A stretch of DNA of 64,000 bases from Brienomyrus brachyistius (GCF_023856365.1 NC_064537.1:1834001-1898000); one strand, 5' to 3'; positions 1 to 12,674 are shown, counted from the stretch's first letter. The notes: generated by a model from the letters alone, not told the origin. Numbers and translations: made by a program.

Positions 1-94
1 ACTGCTGTCCTCTGCCTGATCGCAGTACTGCTGTCCACTGCCTGATCGCAGTACTGCTGTCCTCTGCCTGATCCGCAGTACTGCTGTCCTCTGC
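1..94. repeat. 26-bp tandem repeat, truncated by window start
   Basis: About 3.6 copies of a 26-bp unit that begins ACTGCTGTCC. One copy carries an extra C (near 73), and another has A for T at its eleventh base. The array is cut by the window start, so its full size is unknown. No coding role is visible. Confidence 0.85.
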
Positions 95-177
95 TTTACA
101 CAGATATGCTACACTGTTACACATGGTACAACTATGCCTAGGAGTAACTACCAATATTTAAGATGTACATGTAATAT

Positions 178-1355
178 ATGGACAAAAGTATTAGGACACT
201 CATCTTAATCACTGAATTGAGGTGTTTTATTCAGACCTATTGCCACAGGTGTATAAAATCAAGCACACAGCCATGCAGTTAGGATTACAAACCTTTGTGA
301 AACAATGGGTCATTCAGAAGAGCTCGGTGAATTTGAAGGTGGTCCTGTCAGAGGACGCCACCCTTGCAATAAGTCAGTTTGTGAAATTTCTTCTCTGCTA
401 GATATTCCACAATCAGCTGAAAGTGGTATTAATGTGAAGTGGAAGTGGAAGTAGCAGATCATGTAAAATAACAAACAGCACTCAGCACTCAGTGAGTGCT
501 GAGGAGCAGAGTGCATAGTAGTCACTAAACGCTCTGTTTACTCAATAACTGCGGAGTTCCAAACTTCCTCTGGCATTAACCTCAGCACAAAAACTGTACG
601 CTGGGAGCTTAACGTTATGGGCTTCCATGGCCGAGCAGCTGCATGCAAGCCTCACATCACCAAGTGTCTGATGGAGTGGTGTAAAGCACAATGTCACTGG
701 ACTCTGGAGCAGTAGAAACGTGTTTTGTGGAGTGATGAACCAAGATTCTCTATCTGGCAGTCTGATGGATGAGTCTGGGTTTGGCGGATGCCAGGAGAAT
801 GTTACCTGCCTGACTGCATCGTGCCAACTGTAAAGTCTGGTGGAGGACAGATAATGGTGTGGGGTTAGATAAGGCCTCTTAGTTCCAGTGAAGGGAACTC
901 TTAATGCTTCAGCATAGCAAGACATGTTGGACAATTCTATGCTTCCAACTTTATGGGAACAGTTTGGAGAAGGAAGGTCCTTTATGTACCAGCATGTCGG
1001 ACTGTTTCCAAGTGTACAAAGCAAGGTCCATAAAAATATGGTTGGGTGAGTTTGCTGTGGAAGAACTCGACTGGCCCAGAGAGCTTTGACCTCAACCCCA
1101 TCAAACACCTTTGGGATGAACTAGAATGGAGATTACGAGCCAGTCCAACATCAGTGCCCAATTTCATACATGCTCCTCTGGATGAATGGGCAAAAATCCC
1201 CACAGACACTCTCCATAATCCTGTGGAAAGCCTCCACAGAAGAGTGGCAGCTGTTATAGCTGCAAAGGGGGACCAGCTCCATATTATTACCTATAGATTT
1301 AGACTGGGATGTCATAAAAGTTCCTGTAGGTCAGGTGTCCCAATAATTTGTCCAT
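178..1355 (+). mobile_element. Decayed Tc1/mariner-like DNA transposon
   Basis: The left end reads ATGGACAAAAGTATTAGGAC, and the right end (1335-1355) is its near-perfect inverted copy, so the element has Tc1-type terminal repeats about 1.2 kb apart. Inside lies a broken transposase reading frame on the + strand. AT-rich flanks fit TA target choice, but I cannot fix the exact TA duplication. The several stops and frameshifts mark it as an old, non-autonomous copy. Tc1-like elements of this type are abundant in fish genomes. Confidence 0.85.
305..1280 (+). pseudogene. Tc1-like transposase remnant
   Basis: The reading frame opens at ATG 305 (MGHSEELGEF), with the N-terminal helix-turn-helix part (NKSVCEISSLLDIPQS), and hits a stop after 49 codons. 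Further on, the catalytic region can be followed in pieces: WSDEPRFSIWQSDG near 730-770, then GGGQIMVWG near 840, and a C-terminal part (VEELDWP, then HLWDELEWRLRA, then VESLHRRVAAVIAAKG) at about 1060-1270. The pieces lie in different frames and are interrupted by in-frame stops, for example TGA in the codon after WQSDG. Intact family members use a DDE-type (DD34E) active site to cut and paste the element. This copy cannot make an active enzyme. Confidence 0.8.
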
Positions 1356-3351
1356 TTAGTATATATTATAGTCCCAGTCTCAAGGTGTGTCACAGCAAAA
1401 CCAACCTGCCGGTTGTAAGCAGGGGCTGGGAAAGGATGCATCTCCACTAATGTCGCATGAGGATGCTTCTCTGCTAATGTCGCATGCCACGTGCCACACA
1501 GACAGTCAGTTTCACGCATTTTCCCCAGCCGCCATTGCACCCTCGACAAAGTGCATCCCTTTTGCACGCGAGCCCCTTTCTAACCCGTGTCTGCGCCATC
1601 TGTTCAAAGGGTGCGTGTCAGAAAGACGCTAACAGAAAAAACAGAAGCGGATAAGGGCTTTTGTTTTCCCCTGAAAGGTCTCCGAGGAACTTCCTGTATG
1701 AGAAAAAAAAATAATCTGTACTGAAATAAAGAAAGGATATACGCAGGAGAGACGCTTCCGGAAGAGCACACTAGCCGCAGCAAAATCATAGGGCCGCAGC
1801 TGGGAAGCAACGTTGCCCTGTCCCCAGCAGCGTGAAACCTAAAGCGGGGCCTTCTGACCAGTGTGGAGGGCTCGTCTGATAAGCCAGCCGCCCTCGGCAC
1901 ACGGCCGCCAAGGTCAAACACAGGCTACAGCGCCCTGCCCTCAGACACAACATGCTGATTTAACTCACAACCCTTTCTATAATCTTTATGTCTCTCCTCC
2001 TGTTCATTTAAACACAGCTATAACTACTATAGACCGTTTCTTTTGATAAATAAATGAAAAAAAAAATTTTTCTTTACTATATAACAACTGATTTATTATA
2101 TTTATTATACTTAATATATTTATGTCAAACACTTTGGGGATACTTTGTTGGGAAAGGTGCTGTATTAAAACATTTAACTAAATATACACTATTTTTAAGT
2201 AAGACATTTCAATACAACAATATTTTAAAAAATCATGTGGAAAGAGGCTAGTCTCACAAACAGGCAGATGCTGGAAACACAAACATTCTGACGACACCAT
2301 TTTCACAAATCTGCACACAATATGTCTGCTTAATTTGCGATACACCCATGTTAACCTCGATCAATTTGTGTGGGAGTCTTGTCCTGATTTCCCTGTGTAA
2401 TTACTTGCAGTATTTTTTTCAAGGAGAATTTGTTCTAGACAGATTTTGCATTTTTTTTCAGACAGGCAAATGATGGTATGCTAACTTCAATTGCGTTCCA
2501 CTGATCATTTTATTTATCTATGATTACAGCAGGGAATAAACTGTCTTAATGAGTCAAGCACCAACTCGCTCTATTCTGCAGGAGAACACAAATTAGGCAA
2601 ATCAGGATAAGTATATGTTATTTACTCGCAGCTTATTAGCAACAGAAAACATATGGGGGGGGGGGGGACAGACTGGTCATTGGGGCTACAGGAGGAATTC
2701 CCAACAGATCGGCGTATCGTGGGCCAGGACTGAATTTTTTTTAAGTCCATTCCTGTGTAGGGATCAGTAGTCCTATATATTGCCAGTGTTATCATTTAAA
2801 ATTCAAATAGAACATAGAAACTGGAAAGTCTTTCAGCAGCCCTACAGCCTTTACATACATTTTAGTTTGCACCAGTCCGACAGCTCACCAGCACTGTTAA
2901 CCTGCTCAAATGTCTAAATAACTCCAGTTAAGCAGCTGAGAGCTAGCCCTGGAGGGCAGGGACTTCAGGATGGGCTGCCCTGAAGTAAGGATACCCTACA
3001 TGAAAATCATTGAAGCTTTAATTTCCATTGTGGACGAAGCTATTGAGTGCTGTCAATCACTGACTAACTCACTTAACTTTTGTTGCTCTGTAAGCTGACA
3101 CTGGAATCACTGATAGATCGTGCTTTGCAATCACACCCACCGTAGATGTTGTTTCAAGCAAAATAACAAGCAAAACCTGCAACACTAGGTAAGCAGACTC
3201 GCAGTCCTGATAATTAAAGCATCAGAGATCTGATTAAAAATCAAATTTACATTTTAAATTAATGTGTTAATAAAAGGCTGTCAATTATGTCACTGCCATA
3301 ATTTATAAACTATGTTCATTGGCACATAATGTGGGTCAAATTGTATATATA
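1356..3351. other. Intergenic, no gene seen
   Basis: I see no exon with a recognisable product. Content is mostly AT-rich, especially 2040-2240. There is a 12-base G run near 2656. Open frames here are short and have no family resemblance. Confidence 0.5.
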
Positions 3352-3385
3352 TAGTAGTAGCGATGTCTTCACATCGCTACTACTA
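3352..3385. repeat. Perfect 15-bp inverted repeat (hairpin)
   Basis: The left arm TAGTAGTAGCGATGT (3352-3366) is followed by the four-base spacer CTTC (3367-3370) and by the exact reverse complement of the arm (3371-3385). RNA or single-stranded DNA from here would form a 15-bp stem with a tetraloop. No flanking gene explains it. It may be a transposon relic. Confidence 0.9.
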
Positions 3386-6096
3386 ATCCCAAATACTTTC
3401 CCACCAAGCGTCTAATTCAGCGACGCAAAGATTCAGTGTGTCAGCCTCATTTGATTTATTAATTAAAACTATCCAAAGTAGTTTAAAATGGTGCTCGAAT
3501 AATTTATTAACATTCATATTTTTGTCATATTATTGATTTGTTTTGTCGAACCACGGACGGAGGTGACGACACGCAGGATTTTGTTCATGTCCGAATTCTT
3601 TTAAATAACTGCCAGGGTTGACTAAGAATAATTTCGCCAGGCCTGAGCTTGTCTATAAGGTCCAAACATAGATCTTACAAAAAGCCCCCCGTCAAAAGAA
3701 AAAAAACGAAAACTCATGACCACAGATAACTATTCTGTATCGGTCCTGTCACAAGACGAGTCAGTGTTCAGTGATAGACAATCGGCTGACTGCGGAGTGC
3801 AGTGCGGAGAGGACACTAGACAGGCTGTCCTCCGCCGACACTAACAGCCCACTCTTGTTATTGCGCCTTTGCCCAGTAACGATACTCGCTTTACCAGCTG
3901 CACGATTATTTTCCACCATCGTCATCCTGTCATACCAATCGCACACTTTTCCTATCCGCGTGACACCTGTGAAAGCTTTTCTTTTTAGTAGAGTCGCGCG
4001 ACTGCGTTCGCTTACGCAGATATAGTTACATACTGTTTATAATACATTTAATCGTTTTACTACTTATAAGTATTTTTTTATTCTGCGCATTGTTTACTGT
4101 TTACTACATATTGCCGGTTTATATAGTTCACTTCCTATTTGTGATGGGACATAGGAAGTCACTTACGTAATCTCCTTGTATGTAACACAATGACAGTAAA
4201 AACTTTTTAATCCTGGATGGATGATGGTAACAATGATTGTGTGCAGCTATCAAATTAGTTTGTTTGTGTGTAGCTCTCTGATTTTGCAGAGTGATTGTCG
4301 CCGAAGGGGCGGTAGCGTTTCCATGTACCGCTTTTCATTCACCATCTTGCAGACGACTACCGCAAACCGGTCGTCTTAGCCGTAATTTGACCTGATAAAA
4401 TTAAGATAAATTGGTCCGTCCAGTGTGAATTAAAGTCTGTTTTCGTAATTTTTTTAAACACGGCCAAGTGTTACAGGTGTGTCACGTGTTTTAAAAGTTC
4501 GTCTTGAGCCACTTGCTCCACGCAGTGTCTTCGCCATACCTAAGCAGCACCTGATGGTCACCGGATGGCAGTTTAGCCTGACTGCACTGCTGGGTCCGTG
4601 CCAGCTGTACGCGTGCGCCTCCAGCGCGCGGAGATGCAGAAAAACGCATCAGGAAAGGAAACAAATACAAATACTGAATGCTGAAAATTAGTCTAGCTTA
4701 CGTGTGATTGCTCTAGGATGGGAAATGAATGACTTTAACGCGAAAAACGACAGAAAGTGCAGAATCTGGAGTTAGAATTTACCCCATTTGAGGAAAAAGA
4801 AACGGAATGAATGAAGGAAACCCGCTATATAAAGCGCATAGCCAGCTGGTCTGTAGTTACATGCTGAAGAGGACAGAGATGTGGACGTAAATAGCGGTTA
4901 CAAGCGAGACCCGACTCCCAACACTCCTCACTGGAGAGAGCGGCGTTGCGCTGGCCCACCACTTTTCATTGGGGTTAATTAACGCCTCGTCATCATTGGC
5001 AGGTCGCTGGTTAAGCTCGCCTTCCAATTGGCTGACGCCTAATGTCAATCACGCTTGACCCCCCCCCCCCGGTCGCCGTGCCCTCCCTTTCCCGTCACCC
5101 CACCCCTAACAGACTTCCCCGCTTGACACCCCTCCTCTGACAGCCGCGGAAGACGGTCTTGCAAGCATATGGCTTGTCGACTTTCGCTGGCACAGACGAA
5201 ACTTAGAAAAAGCTGTTTATAAACGCAGATCTTTGCAATATCCGTAAGAGTCCGTGCGAGACTGCGGCAACCATACACCACGACTGTTCAAAGTGAGCAG
5301 GAAAACACGTTCTTATAAAACACAAAATTTAAGTAAAACGACACGAACGACACGTACCTCGCCACTTCCCGTTTCCTACTTTGTAATATTAGCCATTTTA
5401 CCCGTTGCTCTAGTTTCCCGGAGTGCGGCAAAATACTACGTTTCTAAAACAAAACCAAATAAAGTACAGCAACCTCGCACATTACAACACCCGCCATTTT
5501 GTGCTCCAATCACGGATTTGACATCGTCATAACAACCGCCCGCAGCTGGAAGGCGGCTAGGCACAGATACGGCACTCGCACTCCCGCCTCGACCCAGCAA
5601 GCTCTGTGGGCTACAGAAACAACAAACGAGGAAATAACAGTGGCGTTTCCGATCGTTTTCATTTAAAAATATTTGACGACGAATAAAGTTTTTGTTTTCA
5701 TCACCTTTGATCTCCAGTGGATTTTCCTCCTGTATTTTTGGCGTTATTTTTTAAAGGTTCGGGTTGTTGTTGTTGATTCTCGTTGCTGGGTTCTTGTCGC
5801 CAGGACTACCGTGGCTATGGCGCTTCGTCCTCACCGGGGCAACTGTTGCTACCCACCTAGTTTCATCCCTCCCTCTCCTAGCTATTGATTGGCTACATTG
5901 CGAAACGAGCTATTAACTTGTTTTCCTACGATAGGGCCACTCACTTGTCAATAAACTGCCTCTCGTTTTATTCGCAAGAAGACTCTGTCAGTCATATAAA
6001 GGACCTGCGCAATTTAAACCTGCTCCAAATTCTTCTGCCATTGGGCCATCCAACTGTCAATCAATCTGGATTATTACTATTAGACTGGAATCTATC

Positions 6097-6097
<1 letters not shown>
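3386..6097. other. Intergenic, no gene seen
   Basis: No recognisable coding exon. Part of 4850-5650 is richer in CpG, with several CCAAT/ATTGG motifs (for example near 4967 and 5028), which could mark a promoter, but I find no downstream exon to attach it to. The remainder is unremarkable. Confidence 0.45.

Positions 6098-6165
<68 letters not shown>
6098..6165. repeat. (TG)n microsatellite
   Basis: About 28 uninterrupted TG dinucleotides followed by a TATG-interrupted tail. Alternating purine-pyrimidine sequence of this kind can form Z-DNA and is usually length-polymorphic. Confidence 0.97.
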
Positions 6166-8142
6166 ATAATTGACTGAGTGAGTGTGTATGTGTCATTTAC
6201 AATAAGCTTCTTACCTGTATTTTTGCTTTTTGTTCAGTCATTTTAAGTGTTTTTCATCTAAAAGGAATAATATGTCAATATAGGTGAATCATTAGTTCTA
6301 AATGTCAGGTAGTATCGCTCAAACTTAATCAACTAATAAGCAGCACGTTTTACAATAAAAAATTCTAGAAAAAATATGTAATGTGATATAATGTTATGTG
6401 AGATCATTCTCAGAGAAATACATCTGTATGTCCCTGTATTCAATACATTTTTATTGCAAAATAATGTATATACAAATAGTGCTTATTACTGTAAATTTCA
6501 TTTTTCCGGAGAAATATGTAAGCTACACAAATCCATCGAACACGCAAAGGGGAAAAGTTATATCCACATTTAATACAATATCGAAGTTTAAATGCTAATT
6601 GTTACAATTTCACATGGTACAAACATGATGTTAACCTCGATGCATAGCATTTAACGCAAAAACTTGCAAACACACTTGTCTGGTTTCAGTCCCATTATAA
6701 CGGCCTGATTAAAAGGTTTAGCATAAAACAAGACAGGATGTCAAAAAATAAAACAAGTGTGGCTGAATGGTTACAAGATTACCTTATAGGTTCATGCTTT
6801 TATTTTTATATTTTTACACAGACTGTTTCTAAAGAGTTTTGTAAATTTACACGTTGAATTATGAAAACAATCACCAGCTCGGAGTATCAGTTCAAAACAC
6901 TTGGCAGAGTTTGCGATGCGGCGTCAGGGGGCTGCGTCGTGTCGGCTGATTACAGGTAGGAAGTGCGGCTTTGGCAGCGCAAACATAAGAATCCCATTCG
7001 CATTTCTTGTTTCATCCTGCTTTCTTATCGCTAAAAAGCAGTCGCTATTGGGTCCATCACAGAGGGAGTTTCGCTTATTCTGCTCCCGGAGCTATACGCG
7101 CTTGTCGAAATGTCAAATCTCAGAATTACCCAAAATGTCCAATTACACACCATGATTGTTTATCGCTCCTATTAAGACTATATGAAGCGATTAAGGATGT
7201 GTGGTCTGAGTGCTATTTTACTTGCAAAAATCAGAAAATGATGCGGAAAATGTCAACCGCGCAGTCACTATCAGTTGTAGGTCGCCTTGTTACTTCCGAG
7301 GTGAGGAACCTTTGGCTCTCAGGCTGTAGATAATGAAATGCAGCCTTAGCCTCTATCTGCTCTTATTATTATGCTCAAACTCCTTATCGGTTGCCGAAAG
7401 GTCACACTATTTCTGCATGTCGCAGGGTAACGCTGGGTGTCCTGACACGACCCCACGGGCGTCAGTCTGAGGCGACATGCAGGGGTGGCTTGGACGCAGC
7501 AGGGGGCGCGGTTGGTACTCTGAGAAAAAAAAAAAAAGATTAGCTTTGATGTGTTGGAAAAAAACCCCCATTATAAATCATTCAAATTGTTAATGCAAAG
7601 GCATAAATGACCACTGAAAACATGAATGAATGGCTTGCTGTCTATTGCACTGCGAAACAATTTCATTTTAATTTTAAGCTTAATAAATCCCCTGAAAATT
7701 ACTAATTACAAATTAATTGAATCGTGTTTATTAGTGATCGACATTTAATTATATTATATATTAATTCAAATGCAGATTAAAAAGTAAACAAATAATACAA
7801 AATTATTATTCCTTTTACTGCATGCGAACTTCTGCTTTTTAAGCCCTTTCTCTGGAGGGCTGATGCATCAGTTGCATTTGGAGCCAACAAGGATTTTGTG
7901 CATTTGTATGCATGAAGTTGGAGCTGGCCCTGAGGATGGAGATGCAGGTGGAGGGAGGTGTCATGGGGACAGAAAGGTCATCTGTCATCAGATGAGACAT
8001 ACCCCTTTGGAAAATGCTCAGCTGATTATGGCTCCTCCTGTCCCGGCATTGTCTCCGTAAAGGTCCTAGCCTCTATCTCGTTCGACTATCTGTGGCTCTG
8101 CTGCTGCCTATGGGAGTGCGTCGGTTGCGTGTCCCACCCCGA
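6166..8142. other. Non-coding region upstream of rln3
   Basis: No recognisable exon. It is AT-rich at 6200-6850 and 7550-7810. At 7496-7509 there is a near-match (13 of 14) to the CTCF core motif, reading GCAGCAGGGGGCGC. Distal control elements for rln3 could lie here, but nothing in the sequence shows one clearly. Confidence 0.4.
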
Positions 8143-8148
8143 TATAAG
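8143..8148 (+). promoter_or_regulatory. Candidate TATA box of rln3
   Basis: The sequence GATATAAGGG at 8141-8150 holds a TATAAG core about 160 bases before the rln3 start codon. This spacing would give a 5'UTR of about 130 bases. The assignment rests on motif and position only. Confidence 0.45.
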
Positions 8149-8305
8149 GGGGGTGTACGGGACCAGGTGGCACACAGCAGTGGCCAAGGCAAAGAGCAAC
8201 AGCCTGGAGGACAGGAGGACCCCCAAGGAGGACAGGAGGACCCCACAGGAGTATCAGCTTTACCGCACAGCACTGCAAAGCCCCGCCTCGCTTCCCCGGC
8301 CGGCC

Positions 8306-8484
8306 ATGTGGAAAGGTGCACTGCTGGCCACGTGCCTTCTGGTGGCCAGAGTCGGAGCCACCGACACTCACCCTGCCTATGGGGTCAAACTGTGTGGGCG
8401 TGAGTTCATCCGAGCCGTCATCTTCACCTGTGGGGGTTCCCGCTGGAGGAGGGCTGTGAACACAGCGGGTGAGGCTGGAAGCAT

Positions 8485-8527
<43 letters not shown>

Positions 8528-9444
8528 ATGATCTCTCTTTGTCTTTTTGTATTACAGTGTGTCTGTCTATCTGTCTCTCTGTCTGTCTCTCTGTCTCTTA
8601 TTTCTGTTTTTCTATTACTGTCTGTCTGTCCTCTCTGTGTCCTTGTTTTTGTATTACAATCTGTTTGTCTGTCTGTCTCTCTGACTTTGTCTCACTTTCT
8701 GTCTTTTTGTATTGTCGTCCATCTGCCTGTCTTTCTGTCTCTGTGTTTTTGTATTACAACCTGTCTGTTGGTCTGTCTCACTGACTTTGTCTATCCCTCT
8801 TTTTGTATTGCAGTCTGTCTCTCTGTCTGTCTCTCTGTCTGTCTATCTGTCTGTCTCTCTGTCCGTCTCTCTGTTTCCTTTTGCATTGCAATTTGTCTGT
8901 CAGTCTGCTCTTCTCCCTGCTTCTATAAAATATCTGTGAGCATCCATCTGTCCATTTCTTTGTGAAAGAACTTTGTCTCTATTTCCATGGACACTGCCTT
9001 TTTTGGCATTCTCTGTAGAATTACATGTGTCCACCTCTGTGTCATCAGCTTCTCAGTTGTGAACCGGTTTAGCTGAAAAGTATCGTTTAATGGTTGGAGA
9101 GTTTCTCCACTGGACAACAATGATGCTGATGATGTTACTAGTTGGTGTAACATTTCCCATCCTCCCGCCCAGATGACATTATGGAAGACCATTTTGGACC
9201 CCGCAGTGAGGCCTCGGACAGCTGGAGCCCAAATGCCATCCCGGGACTTCCTTACCAGCAGTTCCCTGCAGCAGAGACCCCCCGCTGGAGCTCCCGGAGC
9301 CGGCCGGTGCGATCCCTCATCTCGGAAGAGGTGCTGGAGGTGCTGCGCACCTCTGACCGCAAGGGTCGTGACGTGGTGGTCGGTCTCTCCAATGCCTGCT
9401 GTAAGTGGGGCTGCAGCAAAAGTGAGATCAGCTCCCTGTGCTGA
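8306..9444 (+). CDS. rln3: Relaxin-3 preprohormone (two exons)
   Basis: Secreted insulin-superfamily neuropeptide precursor. In vertebrates the mature two-chain peptide acts on RXFP-type G-protein-coupled receptors. Coding exons are 8306-8468 and 9173-9444, joined in phase 1 with GT/AG ends, giving 144 aa. Residues 1 to about 20 form a hydrophobic signal peptide. The B chain (about 24-47) carries Cys30 and Cys42 and the receptor-binding pattern RxxxRxxI (Arg32, Arg36, Ile39), ending GGSRWRR at a basic cleavage site. The C-peptide follows. A basic RKGR site (117-120) releases a 24-residue A chain with the pattern CCKWGCSKSEISSLC ending at the stop. All six cysteines are present. The length is close to that of mammalian RLN3. 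The start was chosen because it opens directly on the signal peptide. Teleosts carry two rln3 paralogues, and I cannot say which this is. Confidence 0.95.
8489..8900 (+). repeat. (TCTG)n/(TC)n-rich tract in rln3 intron
   Basis: Pyrimidine-rich simple sequence made of TCTG, TC and the recurring block TTTTTGTATTACA, filling most of the single rln3 intron (8469-9172). The recurring block suggests a compound minisatellite and not a pure tetranucleotide repeat. Long open frames that run from upstream through exon 1 into this tract are artefacts. Confidence 0.85.
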
Positions 9445-9457
9445 GCACCGTGTTATT

Positions 9458-9471
9458 CCAGCAGGGGGCGC
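9458..9471 (+). promoter_or_regulatory. CTCF core motif match
   Basis: CCAGCAGGGGGCGC fits the vertebrate CTCF core CCASYAGRKGGCRS at all 14 positions. It lies 14 bases after the rln3 stop codon, in the 3'UTR. Binding is not shown by sequence alone. Confidence 0.5.
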
Positions 9472-9664
9472 CAAAGAACTGCCCAACCTTGGAGGTCACT
9501 TCCCTTCAGGGCCTCATGGGGGCAGACTCCAAGTCCTTTGATCTTGTACAGACTTGCCATCCTCACAGTACTGTTGATTCTCATAAGGTTTGGTTGGCCT
9601 CATTCTGCTCTGAACGATGTTGTAGTTGTTATATGTAGAGTTTCAGAGTCACTCTATAGATTTT

Positions 9665-9670
9665 AATAAA
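9665..9670 (+). terminator. Poly(A) signal of rln3
   Basis: AATAAA 221 bases after the rln3 stop codon, followed within about 20 bases by T-rich sequence. It would give a short 3'UTR of about 240 bases. Confidence 0.75.
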
Positions 9671-10251
9671 GCTCTTATTTAAATCGTTGTGAATCTCTAA
9701 TTGTAATCACAGTGGAAGCCCATTCTGTGTGACTGACTTAAAAACAGAGCATTAGCACAGCTCAGCCCTGAAAGATGGGGAGCCTGGAGACTGGCAGGCA
9801 AACAGGCTCCCCTAACGATTAAGGGCTCTTCAGCCTGATTGAAATGCTTGTATGCTGATTAACAAACCAGCTTAATGCTCCGACATTACTTCAGAGAAAC
9901 CACAAAAAATAAGACTTGATGTTTCGTTTCTATATAGTTTCTGTATAATTCAGCATTCATTGCCCTTCTCAGTATTTTCAATGAACTGTGAAAAACAGAC
10001 AGGTTTCACTCTGGCGGAGGGAAAGTCTGTTCCCATATGAATGGTAAATATCGGTATTGAGATATCTAAACCTGCCCGAGAAGAATGCATTGATATTATA
10101 TTGATGTGTTTTGATGTTCCTTATTTCAAAGCTTTGAACAAAGGAAACATATATTTGTGAGATGTCGTTCAATGTCCTGGAGAAGAGAATGTCTCTTTTC
10201 GCCTTTGCTCTCGTTGAGGTGAAGCCACAAATAGTGGTGAAGGCAAGTCTG

Positions 10252-10331
10252 GAGGTCATGGTGCAGGGACGGGGGTCATGGTGCAGGGATGGGGGTCATG
10301 ATGCAGGGATGGGGGTCATGGTGCAGGGACA
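10252..10331. repeat. 20-bp tandem repeat, four copies
   Basis: Four near-identical 20-bp units containing GTCATGGTGCAGGGA. They differ at a few positions, for example GATGCAGG for GGTGCAGG in the third. The array directly abuts a SINE on its right. Confidence 0.9.
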
Positions 10332-10487
10332 GGTAGTATCAGGTGTCCCTGGAGCCATTGGGGTTAAGGGCCTCGTTCAAGCGCCCAACAGCAGCATCGG
10401 CTTGCCAACCCTGGGATTCGAACTAGCGATATTCTGATCAGGCACATAAAGTGCCAACTCACTGAGCCACACGTGTCCCCCAGTGAA
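10332..10487 (-). mobile_element. tRNA-derived SINE, minus strand
   Basis: On the - strand it reads GGGGACACGTGTGGCTCAGT at the 5' end (A-box-like), then a B-box-like AGTTCGAATCCC, then the central string TTGAACGAGGCCCTTAACCC that is typical of fish tRNA-derived SINEs. No poly(A) tail is visible. It resembles the copies at 12828, 24606 and 47640. Confidence 0.7.
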
Positions 10488-11952
10488 GAAGAGCATAGAC
10501 TCCAGGTGAGGCTTGTACTCACAGGGTCAGCATGGATCCGTCAGACATTGCCATATCAGGACCGCACCCTGACCAATCTCGTCGCAGACCACCTTACACG
10601 CCCACAGCCAGAAAACCTATGAGGAGATGGATCGCTGGCAACTGTCTGCATTGCTCCTGTTCGGAAAGTGCAAAGCATGCACACCAAGCCCATTTTCAGC
10701 CGACGGGATGTGAGTCGGTGAGAGTTGGTCACTGCCTGCTGAGCCAGTGTCTGTGACACCATTGGACAAGGTTGGTTAATGTTGGTGCTGTTTTGGACAA
10801 TTTAGCATGTTGGATTGGTGTCGGCTTGGTGTGCGCCTGGCTTAAGATAGGTCATGTCAGCCTTCGGTAAAGCCGTTTCAAAAAACCGCAGTGTGCTTGC
10901 TATCTGCCATCCTGAAGGGGGCAGTATGTAATGATGAGCGCTAAGACACATTTTAACTCCATGTGGCCCTGAGGCAAGGATGCTCCACTTCTGACATGTA
11001 GAAAATGGCTATGCTTACTTCACTAAAACAGAAACAGCCGCGATACTCAGTGTGCAATACTCATGGGAAATGTGGCTTTGTAGGGATGTGTGCCCAAGGT
11101 CACAGTCATCCATCGTCTGTGCCCGTCACCAAAGAGTGGGTCAACATCGCACATGAAAAGTGGCTTAAGGAATAATATTACTCATTTAGTTTAAATCTTC
11201 CACATTTCTATATCCCCCTTCACCTTCTTTCATCTTGTCTCCATGATCTAAAATTTCACTTCAATTCCAGAACAGACTGGCCCAGGTATTGTTCCTCTGC
11301 CAGGTGTGAGAGCAACAAGGTGGATGACCTCATGACATTTCATAATATTGTAACATAGCACTTTAAATGCGGGGGTCCAAGCGACAGTTATGTGAATGCT
11401 GGGATGCGGGGTGTGGGGGGGGGGGGGGGGCACTGTGATATCTAGCCACAGTTCTTGCTTTGCTAAAATGATGACACAATATCTCACCCAAGAGCAGTAA
11501 TTCAGAATTCCAGACCCTTCTGTCTCTGCGTTTCCCCCTACAGGCAATTTTGGTAGTTGCGCCTTCAAGAAATTGCTGAAAACAGATAGATGGAGCTAAT
11601 TTTTCAGAGGAATCTAAATTTAAGGCAAAAAAGACAAACAGTAAATGGAAAAAAAATCTCACTTATAACTGAAAGGATTACTTCTCAAAGTGTTTATGAA
11701 CAGCTAAAATATGTAGATTTGTACAGATCACTCCTAATATAAAACTGCTTATGGCTCACTGATCTATTTATGTTTGGCAAATTCGCAAGGTGAAATGACT
11801 CAATATTTATTATTTTAATGGGAGTTAAAGGGTCAGGTCAATGTACCCTTAGGCTAGATTGGCTTAACTGGGCCACTTTCACCATCGAAAAGATAATTTC
11901 ATCTGCTATAGAAATTATTATCTTGAACTGATGTAAATAACAAATCTGTCAT
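10488..11952. other. Intergenic, no gene seen
   Basis: No recognisable exon. A run of G bases lies near 11417-11430. AT-rich stretches occur at 11640-11830 and 11880-11950. Confidence 0.5.
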
Positions 11953-12432
11953 GCGACAGGTGCGTCAGAATGTTTAGTCATTCAGACACACTGGATTCCC
12001 AGTGCCAAACTCGTATGCAGGATGAACACGGGCGCGTGCGACAGGTGCGTCAGAATGTTTAGTCATTCAGACACACTGGATTCCCAGCGCCAAACTCGTA
12101 TGCAGGATGAACACGGGCGCGTGCGACAGGTGCGTCGGAATGTTTAGTCATTCAGACACACTGGATTCCCAGCGCCAAACTCGTATGCAGGATGAACACG
12201 GGCGCGTGCGACAGGTGCGTCGGAATGTTTAGTCATTCAGACACACTGGATTCCCAGTGCCAAACTCGTATGCAGGATGAACACGGGCGCGTGCGACAGG
12301 TGCGTCGGAATGTTTAGTCATTCAGACACACTGGATTCCCAGTGCCAAACTCGTATGCAGGATGAACACGGGCGCGTGCGACAGGTGCGTCGGAATGTTT
12401 AGTCATTCAGACACACTGGATTCCCAGTGCTA
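11953..12432. repeat. 85-bp minisatellite, about 5.6 copies
   Basis: Units begin GCGACAGGTGCGTC at 11953, 12038, 12123, 12208, 12293 and 12378, exactly 85 bases apart. Variation is limited to a few sites (CAGAATG or CGGAATG, CCCAGTG or CCCAGCG), which indicates recent expansion or homogenisation. The last unit decays after CCCAGTGC. Confidence 0.95.
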
Positions 12433-12674
12433 AATTTGGATGCAGTTTGTTGCCATGAGAAGCCCGAAGATCCAGACAACTGTAAATACATGACAAAATG
12501 CATATATTTGTACAACAGCGCAGACTCTACCTTTCAGTGGTGGGGTTTCCACCTCTACTATGCATGTCAAGGTGATTAGTTGTCATTGTTGACAGCACAG
12601 CACAGCACAGCACACAACAAGTGTGTCCTCTGCATGTAACCCATATGTGACATCATTACACAGCAGGGGACAGC

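Noticed and set aside
7958..8965. A 335-codon + strand open frame spanning rln3 exon 1
   Set aside because: It joins upstream DNA, the true exon and the TCTG-rich intron. The donor at 8469, the acceptor at 9172 and the conserved A chain in exon 2 show the real structure.
10332..10487. A functional tRNA gene
   Set aside because: A-box and B-box-like elements are present, but the cloverleaf is not complete and the adjoining central sequence is that of a SINE.
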